Source: Amanita rubescens (taxonomy: Eukaryota > Basidiomycota > Agaricomycetes > Agaricales > Amanitaceae). From it: DNA of 64,000 nucleotides. The stretch is taken from NCBI GenBank assembly GCA_015039365.1, contig WION01000078.1:1-64000 (forward strand), given 5' to 3'. The notes beneath the pieces were generated by a model. That model did no database searches. It saw only the letters and a program-made list of their open reading frames with translations, and was not told where the DNA came from. Shown here piece after piece: positions 30,406 to 40,070 of this stretch (within the stretch, counting starts at the first letter, position 1; each line of letters opens with the position of its first letter). The translations under genes and the position numbers were made by a program.

Positions 30406-32199
30406 ATGGCTACCCCGACCCGTATGCCTATCCGGACTAGCAAAGAGGCGCCCCGTTTTCAGGGTGCCGCAAGCGGTCTTGAACGCTACCTCGAGGACAT
30501 CGAGATGACTTGCGAAGACCGAGAACGCTCCGGAGACGCCGAGCTTGTTAAATGGGCGATCTATTACACAGACGAGAAATCCTCCGAAACTTGGACAGCC
30601 ACCAGGGACGCGCTAGCGGAACCAAAAGCTTGGGACGACTTTAAGAAAGCGATCCGCGAGATCTACCCCGAGGCACAGCCCGATCGACGCCACACCATTG
30701 CAGCATTGCGTACCATCACCGATCGCTACTCATCCCAGACCATTACCTCCGAGACTACTCTAGCCGAATACCACAGGGAGTTCTCCGGCACTGCTCAGTA
30801 CCTCATAACTAAACACCGCATGACCGGCCGCGAGGCAAGCATCATGTACATGTCAGCCTTCGCTTCTGACATCAGGCCCGATATTACTACTCGGCTCACG
30901 ATCAAATGCCCGGACGTCAGACCCGACGACGGCTACGATCTAAAGGAAATGAACAGCGCCGCACAATTCGTTATCAGCTCCAGACCTGCGATAGCACTCC
31001 TTGCAGCTACCACGCCTCCCACGCCTGCACCCGCGCCTGCGCCAGTCGCCCCTTCCTATCCAACCGCCCCTCCGACCGCACAGGCAGCAGAAACTTTCGC
31101 CCAACGACTCTTCAACGGATGTGTTTTCTGTGGGGATTCAGAGCACCGAACTCCTTGGTGCCGAGTCAGGGACGAATACGTCAGACAAGGCAAGATCAGG
31201 CTAGTTGATGGCCGCATACAGCTCCTGAATGGCGAGGAACCGAATATGGATAAATACCGAATGCACGGACGATGGTTCAAAGAACGTGTTGATAAATGGC
31301 TTCAGGACAATCCACAGCCGAACACGCCGCAGCCACGCGTAGCCTCCGCCAACCTGCTGGAGATCTCCGATCACGCCGAAACATTCGCAGCCGAACAAAA
31401 GAAAAACTCTACCGCTATGCCCCGATCCAAGCAGACCCCCGCTCCGCCACAGCCCACGACACCGCCCGTCGCTTCCACGTCCAAAGGAAAAGAAAAAGAT
31501 ACTCCCGCTTTCAAGTTTCGCTCGCCGATCGATGACACGACCGCCGCCCAGCGAATCATAGACCATCTTCTCAGCCTACCCGTGACCCTAGCCGCTAAGG
31601 ACCTCATTGCAATATCCCCGGCCATCCAAAAAGACTTACGTCAATTGGTTACCGCCAAACGCGTTGAATCCGCATCTAGCAATGAGGTCTCCGCCACTGA
31701 AACCGAGCCCCCGGAAGACGATCCGATCGATGTTCTCATGGCCACTACTAAGCCTATCGAGACCCTCCGAGTCGTAGACGGTACTTTCAGCGGATCCGTC
31801 AAATGCGAATGCGTCGTCGACAACGGCTCTCAGATTATCGTCATCAGAAAGGACAAATGGGAACGCACAGGCTCCGGCTACTCCGCTTCTAGACGCATCA
31901 TGATGGAAACCGCTAACGGCACATCGAACTGGACCCTTGGCATCACCGAAAACCTCACCCTGACTATCGGCGGATTACCGGTCCAAGTCCAGGCATACAT
32001 CGTGGAAGACGCACCTTACGAAGTTTTACTCGGCCGCCCATTCTTCACCCTGCTCTCTGCCGTCACCCGCGACTACCCCAATGGCAACCAGGACATCACG
32101 ATCACCTGCCCCGAATCTAAAACCTCCGCCGTCCTTGTCACACGCCCGAGATCGTCCCGCAGCACATGCGGAGCACATACCGTCAAAACGGGTTTTTAA
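30406..32199 (+). CDS. Gag-protease of F
   Basis: The first in-frame ATG is 30406, but the frame is open upstream to 29803 through Pro/Ser-rich sequence without an ATG. Order from 30406: a gag core (APRFQGAASGLERYLEDIE, ETTLAEYHREFSG), one CCHC-like knuckle (CVFCGDSEHRTPWC), a low-complexity linker and an aspartic protease (CECVVDNGSQIIVI, with DNG, then APYEVLLGRPFF). Protease is thus in the gag frame, and pol begins with RT. The frame ends TAA at 32197-32199, directly after G GGT TTT, a canonical -1 slip heptamer. I see no internal stop. Confidence 0.82.
   Translation: MATPTRMPIRTSKEAPRFQGAASGLERYLEDIEMTCEDRERSGDAELVKWAIYYTDEKSSETWTATRDALAEPKAWDDFKKAIREIYPEAQPDRRHTIAALRTITDRYSSQTITSETTLAEYHREFSGTAQYLITKHRMTGREASIMYMSAFASDIRPDITTRLTIKCPDVRPDDGYDLKEMNSAAQFVISSRPAIALLAATTPPTPAPAPAPVAPSYPTAPPTAQAAETFAQRLFNGCVFCGDSEHRTPWCRVRDEYVRQGKIRLVDGRIQLLNGEEPNMDKYRMHGRWFKERVDKWLQDNPQPNTPQPRVASANLLEISDHAETFAAEQKKNSTAMPRSKQTPAPPQPTTPPVASTSKGKEKDTPAFKFRSPIDDTTAAQRIIDHLLSLPVTLAAKDLIAISPAIQKDLRQLVTAKRVESASSNEVSATETEPPEDDPIDVLMATTKPIETLRVVDGTFSGSVKCECVVDNGSQIIVIRKDKWERTGSGYSASRRIMMETANGTSNWTLGITENLTLTIGGLPVQVQAYIVEDAPYEVLLGRPFFTLLSAVTRDYPNGNQDITITCPESKTSAVLVTRPRSSRSTCGAHTVKTGF
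32190..32196 (+). promoter_or_regulatory. -1 frameshift heptamer of F
   Basis: GGGTTTT read in gag phase as G GGT TTT, followed by the gag stop TAA. Slipping back one base enters the pol frame (G-F-L-I-V-D-E). Confidence 0.7.
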
Positions 32200-34207
32200 T
32201 TGTCGATGAATCGCCCACACGGAGACGAGACGCTCGGAATCCGCAGTCGCCCACCAAACATGTCAATAATGAAGAACTGCCAAACGTACATACGACTACG
32301 CCGCACATACACGATATCACACCTACAACCATCTTTAATCAACCGACGATCGCTAATTCCGCTGACCCCGATGCCACTACACCAACGCCCGAAACTACCG
32401 ACGCGCCGACCGTTTACACAGTTGGAAAGGGAGACAACCCATACCACTTGTCGGAGGAGCATTTCTTGGACATGTTGACCGCGCCCAGAATGATCGGTAA
32501 TATACTCTTACCTTACAACGGACATATCAGTACTACAGAGCTCGAATTTAATTTTGTCCCCGCCGCCGAAACACTAGCATATAAGAAAGTTGCCAACCGA
32601 ATTAAGCCAGTCGCTACCACGCTACCCGAGAAATTCCGAATTATCTGCCGCATACCATCCGATCCCCTCGCCGATCTCCCTACCCTTCCGACACAGCCAC
32701 CGGACTTTGCCCCAGGAACCCGATACACCGAAGAACGAATGAAGGCACAAAATATCAACCCCACTGGATTCTTAACCGCCGAAGAAGAAAAGCTCATCCA
32801 CCACCTGATCCGCATACACGAAGAAGGCTTCGCATGGACCGAAGCAGAGAAAGGGAAGTTCTCCGACGACTACTTCGACCCCGTGGTGATTCCGACCATT
32901 GAACATGTGCCCTGGACGCTAAAGAACATGCCGATTCCGCCTGGCAAATACAACGAGATCGTACGCATCATCAAAGACAAAATCGCTTCCGGAGTCTACG
33001 AGCCGTCCAGCTCATCCTATCGGTCCCGCTGGTTCTGCGTTTACAAGAAAGACGGGAAATCATTGCGCATCGTCCACGACCTACAGCCGCTTAACGCCGT
33101 CACTATCAAAGACTCTGGACAGCCGCCGAACGTAGAACTACTCGCCGAGTCATTTGGTGGGTACTCATGTTAGCCGTCACTATCAAAGACTCTGGACAGC
33201 CGCCGAACGTAGAACTACTCGCCGAGTCATTTGGTGGGTACTCATGTTACGCTACCTTTGATCTATTCGTCGGTTTTGACCAGCGCCGCCTTGCCACCGA
33301 ATCCCGAGACCTTACGACCTTCCAAACGCCTCTCGGTACCTTCCGCCTCACGTCTATTCCGATGGGATACACCAACTCGATGCAGATCCAGCACGGCGAC
33401 CTCACCTATATCCTTCAAGATGAAATTCCGCATGTCACCAAACCCTTCGTCGACGACTGCCCCTGTAAAGGACCGAAAACCCGCTACGAGCTCCCCGACG
33501 GAACCTTCGAGACCATCCCCGAAAATTCTGGCATCTGACGCTTCGTATGGGAACACATCCAGAACATTAACCGAGTTATCCAACACGTCAAACACGCCGG
33601 CGGTACCTTTTCCGGAAAGAAGTCATTTTTCTGTATTCCAGAAGCTATCGTCGTCGGACACAAATGCACTTACGAAGGACGCCTTCCGGACGACTCACGA
33701 ATCGAAAAGATCAGGAACTGGCCTATCCCCGAATCTATCACCGAAGTTAGAGGTTTTCTAGGAACTATGGGCACCATCCGCATCTACGTCAAAGACTACG
33801 CCGAACACGCTCGCTCACTCTCAGAACTCCTACGGAAGGGCGTCAAGTTCGAATTTATTGGTCACCATATCGCCGCCTTCGAGAACCTCAAGCTCATCAC
33901 TATCAATTGCAACGCCATCCGAGGCATCAACTACGAATCACTTCTCGAGGTTATCCTAGCCGTCGACTCATCCTGGTACGCTGTCGGATACTGGCTATCA
34001 CAGATCGGTCCCGACAAGAAGCGCTATCCGAACCGCTATGGATCTATTACCTTCAACGAGCGAGAACAACGATACTCCCAGGCCAAACTCGAGCTTTACG
34101 GACTCTTCCGCGCGCTCAAAGCTACCCGGATATTCATCATCGGCGTCAAAAATCTTGTAGTCGAGGTGGACGCTAAGTATATTAAAGGAATGATCAATAA
34201 CCCGGAT
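32193..34207 (+). pseudogene. F pol part 1: RT and RNase H (damaged)
   Basis: Pol in the -1 frame relative to gag. Recognisable RT blocks are SGVYEPSSSSYRSRWFCVYKK, RIVHDLQPLN, FRLTSIPMGYTNSM and the active site FVDD (KPFVDDCPC). RNase H-like sequence follows (LAVDSSWYAVGYWLS). There are two lesions. A 77-bp tandem duplication (33096-33249) shifts the frame and gives a TAG at 33171-33173. A TGA at 33536-33538 sits before RFVWEHIQ where CGA is likely original. G interrupts at 34207, and the frame resumes at 42352 (N-P-D then I-Q-P-N-N). Confidence 0.88.
33096..33249 (+). repeat. 77-bp tandem duplication in F pol
   Basis: The unit gccgtcactatcaaag...actcatgtta occurs twice head to tail with no difference that I can see. 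77 is not a multiple of 3; removing one copy restores the RT frame. Confidence 0.93.
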
Positions 34208-34659
34208 TGTTACGAACTCGTTAATCTCAACCTAAGTTGTAACGACAACTCTAGTCACGATTACAAGTCTTAAGTCAAACGTTAAGATTATAAGTTCAAT
34301 ACTAAGTCAAGACGTTGACTTAGGATCTGAGGACGATTGTGGTAGATGAGTTTAAGAGCAAGGTTATATTGTCAGACGACAATAAACAGCTAAGTCGAAC
34401 TTAGGGTTCGACTCTAGAATACATGCGGTACTTATACTAGCAAGTACAATAAGACGTACTAATTAGTGAATAATGGTAAGTACGGAAGTAAGTATAAGGA
34501 CGGCGTCATATGTGGAACAAGGGATGGTATAAGTAAGGAAACGAGCTTGTCCGTATGAATCGAGCATAAAGGAGATGACAAGTAAGGTAGGCATAAAGAA
34601 ATAAACATGTCCGACGTATCATGTAAGCATAATGCGGGAGTCCGTACCGTGTTGTAACA
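34208..34659 (-). repeat. 3' LTR of G
   Basis: Minus strand TGTTACAACACGG...GAGTTCGTAACA, 452 bp, identical by eye to 41895-42346. Confidence 0.92.
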
Positions 34660-34699
34660 CTAGCTCTCCCCTACGTTGTTGACCGCAACAACAAAACGT

Positions 34700-36451
34700 T
34701 CAAGTGTTCATGTTGTGCATGGCGTCGTCGTCGTGCTGATAGCCGTAGTCGCCGTAAAGATCGCAGGCGTCGTCGTCGGCTCCGTCGCACTGTCGTCCAT
34801 TGACGCATGCCTGACACTGTGACGCGTGGTGTACCTTCTTTTTTCCCTTCTTCTTCGGCTGATGAGGGCGGCGGCTAGTGGAAGCGGGGGTATCGGCGGC
34901 ATCTGTGATAACTCGAGAACGTCCTTTCTTCTTAGTGGAAGGACCGGGCGTCGGATCGCGTCGGCGCGTGGGAGCGCGTGGAGGTAGAGTAGACATAGGA
35001 GGAATTGCAGTAGCAAGATGGTGATCCTCAGAGGCATGTTTACCTCGGCAGTGGATGCAGCGGTTGTAACGATGAGGGCGTTGGTTGGCGGCATTTGTCA
35101 TACTGCGGGTCGTAGGTCGTCGAGCAGGCGGAGTGTCGTGTCGTCGAGTAGTGGGGACAGGAATATTCCAGACTCCGTGGCGAATAACGGTGGTGGTTGG
35201 GGGTGATGCGGATCGAGGAGGAGGAGGAGCCTTCTTATCTCGTTTCGGTTCTTCCTCAATGAGATCGCCTGTTGTACGGATTCGGCGATGAAGATCGAGA
35301 TCACTGATCGCATTATTGATCTGCGCAATGTGGTCGCTAGTGAGTTGATGCAAGGGAACTCCATCTGCGAATTCGGCTGTAGTCCATTCTGTGTCTCCTT
35401 GGATACTGGACAAGAGGTCTCGGATCTTTCCGGTGAGGCACCAGATTTCTCTCGATTTACGATCTGTCTCCATAATGCATCTAGTTGCTCGGTGTCGGTC
35501 GGGTGTAGCTTCGGTAGCGCGAAACCAATGGTTGACAGCGATGCGGTTATTCTGATCATGGGGCTGTATTTTTAGTCCAAACCTTTGATCATCAATACTT
35601 TCTATAGCAAGGATGATATAACGTTCGATGTCAGCTGTGAGAAGTCGTCGTAATAGATCTATCGCCAGTTGATCCAGGTTTCCTCCTTTCGGATGAACGT
35701 CTTCCCAGTATAGTGATGTAACGTTTACGAACGTTTCGATTAAATCGGCACAATGATAATTGTACTGATCTCGGGCTTGACCGGCAAGGGTAGTGGCGGT
35801 TCGGAAGTCCATGAGAAGTCGCCAGACTCGGGCTATCCTTTCTTGGTCAAAGACGTTGACTTGTAGTCTAGCGACGTTACAGATCAGAGTGACGCGATCT
35901 CTAACCTTGGTGTAAGTAGTAATTCCGTGATAACTGAGATAGAGATCGGGGGTGGTTCGTATGATGGAGCCAGCCATATCGCGGTTAGTCCCATCTGTAC
36001 CGTGACTCTGGTCGTTGCCTCGAATAGATTCGTTATGAGGTTGAGTCGAAGCGTGACCGGCAGATACCGTCTCTCTATGTAAGGTAACGCTAATGTCTTC
36101 AGCGTTTCTAGGTGGGATCGGTCGGCTATTGCGATCTTCCGTAATTCGTCCAGGTACAGCCAGAGTTTCTGATGTTCCGTGATGGGTTTCCTGGGTTTCG
36201 GTGGGAGTGACCGGGATCGTCTGAGACGAGGTCTGATCGGAAGATCTGTAGGGAACATCAACGAAGTCGTTCGGGTCAGTGTCTTCTTCGTCGGTGTCGG
36301 TGGTATGAAGAACGAGTCGAGGTCGGTGGGGTTCAGTGGTGAGTCGGGTGTCGGTGGTCTCTCCAGCATAGAATTCAGACCAGGGGAAATGCTGAACGGC
36401 GTCGGTGGTGTCGTTTCCATTTTGCATAATAACTTGGTATGTGAATGACAT
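34700..36451 (-). CDS. Third ORF (ORF3) of G
   Basis: 583 codons. The ATG at 36451 follows the pol stop by one base (TGA-A-ATG), so stop-start reinitiation is possible. The central region is shared with ORF3 of E: a W-R-x-L block, ARDQYNYHCADLIE and LAIDLLRRLLTADIER. The C-terminal part has a Cys/His motif (CIHCRGKHASEDHH), Arg/Lys-rich stretches and a second Cys cluster (CQACVNGRQC). The last residues (YGYQHDDDAMHNMNT) resemble the E end. There is no signal peptide or membrane segment, so it is not a typical env. Function unknown; the Cys/His and basic parts suggest nucleic-acid binding. Confidence 0.75.
   Translation of the reverse strand: MSFTYQVIMQNGNDTTDAVQHFPWSEFYAGETTDTRLTTEPHRPRLVLHTTDTDEEDTDPNDFVDVPYRSSDQTSSQTIPVTPTETQETHHGTSETLAVPGRITEDRNSRPIPPRNAEDISVTLHRETVSAGHASTQPHNESIRGNDQSHGTDGTNRDMAGSIIRTTPDLYLSYHGITTYTKVRDRVTLICNVARLQVNVFDQERIARVWRLLMDFRTATTLAGQARDQYNYHCADLIETFVNVTSLYWEDVHPKGGNLDQLAIDLLRRLLTADIERYIILAIESIDDQRFGLKIQPHDQNNRIAVNHWFRATEATPDRHRATRCIMETDRKSREIWCLTGKIRDLLSSIQGDTEWTTAEFADGVPLHQLTSDHIAQINNAISDLDLHRRIRTTGDLIEEEPKRDKKAPPPPRSASPPTTTVIRHGVWNIPVPTTRRHDTPPARRPTTRSMTNAANQRPHRYNRCIHCRGKHASEDHHLATAIPPMSTLPPRAPTRRRDPTPGPSTKKKGRSRVITDAADTPASTSRRPHQPKKKGKKKVHHASQCQACVNGRQCDGADDDACDLYGDYGYQHDDDAMHNMNT
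35884..36420 (-). CDS. Overlapping open frame inside G ORF3
   Basis: 178 codons from ATG 36420, wholly within ORF3 in another frame. The C-terminal half is helix-like and lacks low complexity (LDELRKIAIADRSHLETL, LRLNLITNLFEATTRV). E has an open frame at the same place (55859-55152) with faint similarity (LPNSTRNQLAIFATEAM against LPVTLRLNLITNLFEAT). It could be a genuine overlapping gene or a by-product of ORF3 codon bias. Confidence 0.4.
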   Translation of the reverse strand: METTPPTPFSISPGLNSMLERPPTPDSPLNPTDLDSFFIPPTPTKKTLTRTTSLMFPTDLPIRPRLRRSRSLPPKPRKPITEHQKLWLYLDELRKIAIADRSHLETLKTLALPYIERRYLPVTLRLNLITNLFEATTRVTVQMGLTAIWLAPSYEPPPISISVITELLLTPRLEIASL

Positions 36452-36452
36452 T

Positions 36453-39400
36453 TCAGAGTTTCCTTCGTCTTTTATATTCTAGAAGGAGGTCTTCCATATG
36501 CGTCAAGTTATTTTCTGGTTCCCATGTGTTTTCGCTGGTGTCATAGCCTTTCCACTTTACTAGGAATTGTAATTTCCCTCTGAACTTGCGATGTGCAAGC
36601 AGTGCTTCTACTTCGTATTCTTTTTCTCCTTCGATTAGATCGGGAGGGGGCCTTGTTTCTGTTATTCCGTGAAAGGAAGTTTCTTTGAACGGCGTTAGTA
36701 AGGCGGCGTGGAATACGTTATGAATTTTCCATTGTCTTGGTAGCGTGAGACGATATGTCACTGGTCCTAAGACTTCTTTGATGGAAAAGGGACCTTCTCG
36801 TTTAGGTGCGAGCTTTCTGCTCTGATAAGGAATCTTCAGGTTCCTAGATTCTAACCATACTTTGTCATTGACTTTGAACGGTTTAGTCTTTCTCGTTGTT
36901 CTTTCCATCATCTTAGCTCGTGCTAGATCATGTGCGGCGAGTGCTTCTTCTCGTGCGCGGAACAGAGAGTTGATGCGATTATCGGCGGTTGGTGTATTTG
37001 TCTTATTTGAGACAAGGGGAAGTGCAACCGGGGATGTTCCATACATCAATTGAAAGGGTGATTGTTTCAACGCTTCATGAGTGCGTGAATTATGCGCGAA
37101 TTGTGCTATTGGTATCATCTTGTTCCAAGTATCTGGTTCATAGGCACAGAATATTCGGAGATAAGCTTCTAATTCGGCGTTATATCGCTCTGTTTGTCCA
37201 TCGGTTTGTGGATGGAAGGCGGTACTCATTTTATGTTTGATCTTTAATGAGTCCATTATGCCGTTGAAAACATGTGATGCGAACTGTGGTCCTCGATCGG
37301 AGATCATGATGTCGGGTAAACCGAAATTTTTGAATACATTCCGAATGTAGAGGTCGGCGGTTTCGTCGGCGGTGATAGTTTTATTACAAGGCATGAGAAT
37401 TACTCCCTTTGTAAGTCCTTGATCGACCACGATAAAGATAGAATCAAAACCGTCACTTATGGGTAAGTCGGTTATGAAATCCATGGTTATTTGTTGGAAG
37501 GGTCGGTGTGCGTGAGACTTGATTGGCATCAGGGGTGCGGCGGTAGGGTGAGTATTTGATTTCATTTGTTGACATGCCGTGCATCCGTCAATAAACTGTT
37601 TAACCATTTTAGACATTAATGGCCACCAGTAATATTCCTTTAATAAGGCTAGTGTTTTGAAGAAACCGGGGTGTCCGCTTGTTGGTGATTCATGAAAATC
37701 TCTAATAATATCTCGGCGAAGATCGGTGTCAGGAGGGATAAAAGATTTCCCTTTGTATAGGATTAATTCGTTGTCGAGGGTCCAATCAGAAAGGGCTGTT
37801 CGTAAAGGCGGTGTTCCTTTTTCTTTTAGGCATTTCTTGATTGATTCAGCGAATTCATCTTTGACAGTTATTTCTATTGCTCTGTCACGGAGATCTTCGG
37901 CGATCGTGCGAACAAAGAGTTCTTTTGGGAGCATTGTTATTAACTCTTCTGGTTCATCTTTTGTCATATGATCGGGTCGGCGGGATAAGGCATCCGCTAT
38001 TATTAGTTTTGCTCCAGGAACATGCGTTAATTTAATATTAAATCGAGACAAGTCGTTCCACCATCGTGCTTGGCGGTTTGTAAGACGTTGTGGTTCTCGA
38101 TAGTAGAGTAGGTTCTTGTGGTCGCAATGAATAATGACAGGGTGTTCTGCTCCTTCAAGCAGGTATCTCCATTCGTTGTAAAGAGCGTAGTAAATGGCGA
38201 ATAACTCTCGGTCGTAGATTTGCCATTGTGTTTCAGTCGGTGTTAAAGCGTGGGATAGGTATCCGCATGGGTGTAAGTCGCCATTGTCATCTTTCTGCAT
38301 AAGAACTGCTCCGATAGCGTGGTCTGATGCGTCCGTTTGTAGAATGAAGGGTTTGTTAACATCGGGCATCATTAAGACAGGCGCGGATGTGAAGCGTTCT
38401 TTTAATAGATCAAATGCGACTTGGCATTCTGCGGTCCATGTCCATAATTTGTTTTTCTTTGTTAGGTCGTGCAGGGGTCGTGCAAGATGGGCGAATCCGA
38501 AAATAAACCTTCGATAGTAATTTCCGAATCCTAAAAAGGATCTAACCTGTTTAACGGTAGAAGGGGTTGGCCAGTCCCTGATTCCGGCAAGTTTGATCGG
38601 GTCCATTTTTATTGTATTTTTGGATATGACGGTGCCTAGAAAATCAACTTCTTTGGCAGCGAATTTACACTTTTCAAGCTTGAGGTAAAGATCGTGTTTT
38701 TGTAATCGTTCAAGTACTTGTTTTGTTCGAATCTCGAGTTCTTCTTTAGTGCGCGCGTGTATTAGCATGTCATCCATGTAGATGACGAGCCATCCTTTTT
38801 CTGTAAAATCCCTGAAATAATCGTCCATCATAGCTTGGAACGTTGCTGGTGAATTTCGTAATCCAAAGAACATGACGTTAGGTTCAAATAAACCTCGATT
38901 GGTGATAAAGGCGGCTTTCCATCTGTCAGATTCTTTGATTTGAACGTTATTGTATCCCCAACGGATGTCCAATTTCGTAAAGTATTCCGAATCCTTGAGT
39001 TTAATCATAAGATCGGAGATAAGGGGTAATGGATATGCGTTTGGTTTAGTGTATTCGTTCAAATATCGATAGTCTTGGCAGGGTCGTAATTTTTGTGCTT
39101 CTTTCTTCTCTACAAAGAAGAAAGGTGATGCCTGCGGCGATTTCGATGGTCTGATGTAGCCTTTTTCAACATGTTCTTTGATCCATTCATCCAGTGTATT
39201 CTGCTGTTTCGGAGATAAGGGATAGATTTTTCCTCTTTTTGGTATGAAATCATCGCGAAGTTCTATCTGGTGATCCCAAGATCGGCTTTCCGGGAATCGT
39301 TCACTTGCTTTTTTCTCGAATACATCTTTCCATGCCGAGTATTCAGGAGGGAGCGTGTAAACCTCCTCTGTTTGATGGTATTTGTGTTCCATTTGTTGAG

Positions 39401-40070
39401 CTGGTGTATATCGTGCGATAGTTACTTGGTCGTATTCGTCTTCTGACCAGCTTCCTATATCCTCAAATGTATGCGTATTCCATCTGTGATCTGTCATCTG
39501 TGATCCTTTGTGTGACATCAAATATCCGATGACGAGATTTTCTTCCCATTCAGGCATAGCTATTCTGTCGATCTGTTGACAGATGCTCCGAAGTGATGCC
39601 TTGATTTTGTCCTGTTCAGAGTCTCGGAACTCTAGAGTCTTTTCTCTCCAATTTACGTCAGGGTTATGCTTCTCTAACCAAGGAAGCCCCAGTATAACCG
39701 TTTGTTTTCCTATTGCTGATACGTAAAACCATTCAGTCATGCGTTTTCCGTTCATTTCGAAGGTGATTAGACATTGTTCATCAATTTCTCCTTCTTTGTT
39801 TATGGTGCCATCGACGTTATAAACTCTAATTGGTCGTAGAGTTTTTCGTTTTCTCCATTTGTGTGCTATCCTTTTGTCGATAAATATCCCTTCGGCTCCG
39901 CAGTCGACAAGGGCAACGAGGTTTTCAGTGTTGTTTTCAGTTTCAACTTTGATAGGGACAGATAATCTTCGTTTTGAAATAGATTGTACTGTTACATGTG
40001 ATATATCGAGAGTTGAATCTGGTGTGTCTGAGACTTCATCCACTGTCATGAGTCCCACTGTCAAAAATCC
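36453..40070 (-). CDS. Pol of G: protease, RT, RNase H, integrase, chromodomain
   Basis: About 1203 codons in the -1 frame after gag, with no ATG at the junction (the frame entry at 40064 reads TTG). By residue from there: protease DCG at about 54-56 (LVDCGAEGIF, unusual in place of DSG); RT with PLPLISDLM, LDIRWGYNNVQI and YMDD at 429-432; RNase H TDAS near 578; integrase zinc finger (SGHPGFFKTLALL...CTACQQ); integrase core DFITDLP, SDRGPQF and GQTERYN; and a C-terminal chromodomain (FLVKWKGYDTSENTWEP). Chromodomains direct integration to heterochromatin in related elements. The frame is fully open. E pol is closely related. Confidence 0.93.
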   Translation of the reverse strand, partial: GFLTVGLMTVDEVSDTPDSTLDISHVTVQSISKRRLSVPIKVETENNTENLVALVDCGAEGIFIDKRIAHKWRKRKTLRPIRVYNVDGTINKEGEIDEQCLITFEMNGKRMTEWFYVSAIGKQTVILGLPWLEKHNPDVNWREKTLEFRDSEQDKIKASLRSICQQIDRIAMPEWEENLVIGYLMSHKGSQMTDHRWNTHTFEDIGSWSEDEYDQVTIARYTPAQQMEHKYHQTEEVYTLPPEYSAWKDVFEKKASERFPESRSWDHQIELRDDFIPKRGKIYPLSPKQQNTLDEWIKEHVEKGYIRPSKSPQASPFFFVEKKEAQKLRPCQDYRYLNEYTKPNAYPLPLISDLMIKLKDSEYFTKLDIRWGYNNVQIKESDRWKAAFITNRGLFEPNVMFFGLRNSPATFQAMMDDYFRDFTEKGWLVIYMDDMLIHARTKEELEIRTKQVLERLQKHDLYLKLEKCKFAAKEVDFLGTVISKNTIKMDPIKLAGIRDWPTPSTVKQVRSFLGFGNYYRRFIFGFAHLARPLHDLTKKNKLWTWTAECQVAFDLLKERFTSAPVLMMPDVNKPFILQTDASDHAIGAVLMQKDDNGDLHPCGYLSHALTPTETQWQIYDRELFAIYYALYNEWRYLLEGAEHPVIIHCDHKNLLYYREPQRLTNRQARWWNDLSRFNIKLTHVPGAKLIIADALSRRPDHMTKDEPEELITMLPKELFVRTIAEDLRDRAIEITVKDEFAESIKKCLKEKGTPPLRTALSDWTLDNELILYKGKSFIPPDTDLRRDIIRDFHESPTSGHPGFFKTLALLKEYYWWPLMSKMVKQFIDGCTACQQMKSNTHPTAAPLMPIKSHAHRPFQQITMDFITDLPISDGFDSIFIVVDQGLTKGVILMPCNKTITADETADLYIRNVFKNFGLPDIMISDRGPQFASHVFNGIMDSLKIKHKMSTAFHPQTDGQTERYNAELEAYLRIFCAYEPDTWNKMIPIAQFAHNSRTHEALKQSPFQLMYGTSPVALPLVSNKTNTPTADNRINSLFRAREEALAAHDLARAKMMERTTRKTKPFKVNDKVWLESRNLKIPYQSRKLAPKREGPFSIKEVLGPVTYRLTLPRQWKIHNVFHAALLTPFKETSFHGITETRPPPDLIEGEKEYEVEALLAHRKFRGKLQFLVKWKGYDTSENTWEPENNLTHMEDLLLEYKRRRKL

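Noticed and set aside
30201..30443. Gly/Val-rich minus-strand ORF in F gag
   Set aside because: A mirror of the Pro-rich gag region; low complexity.
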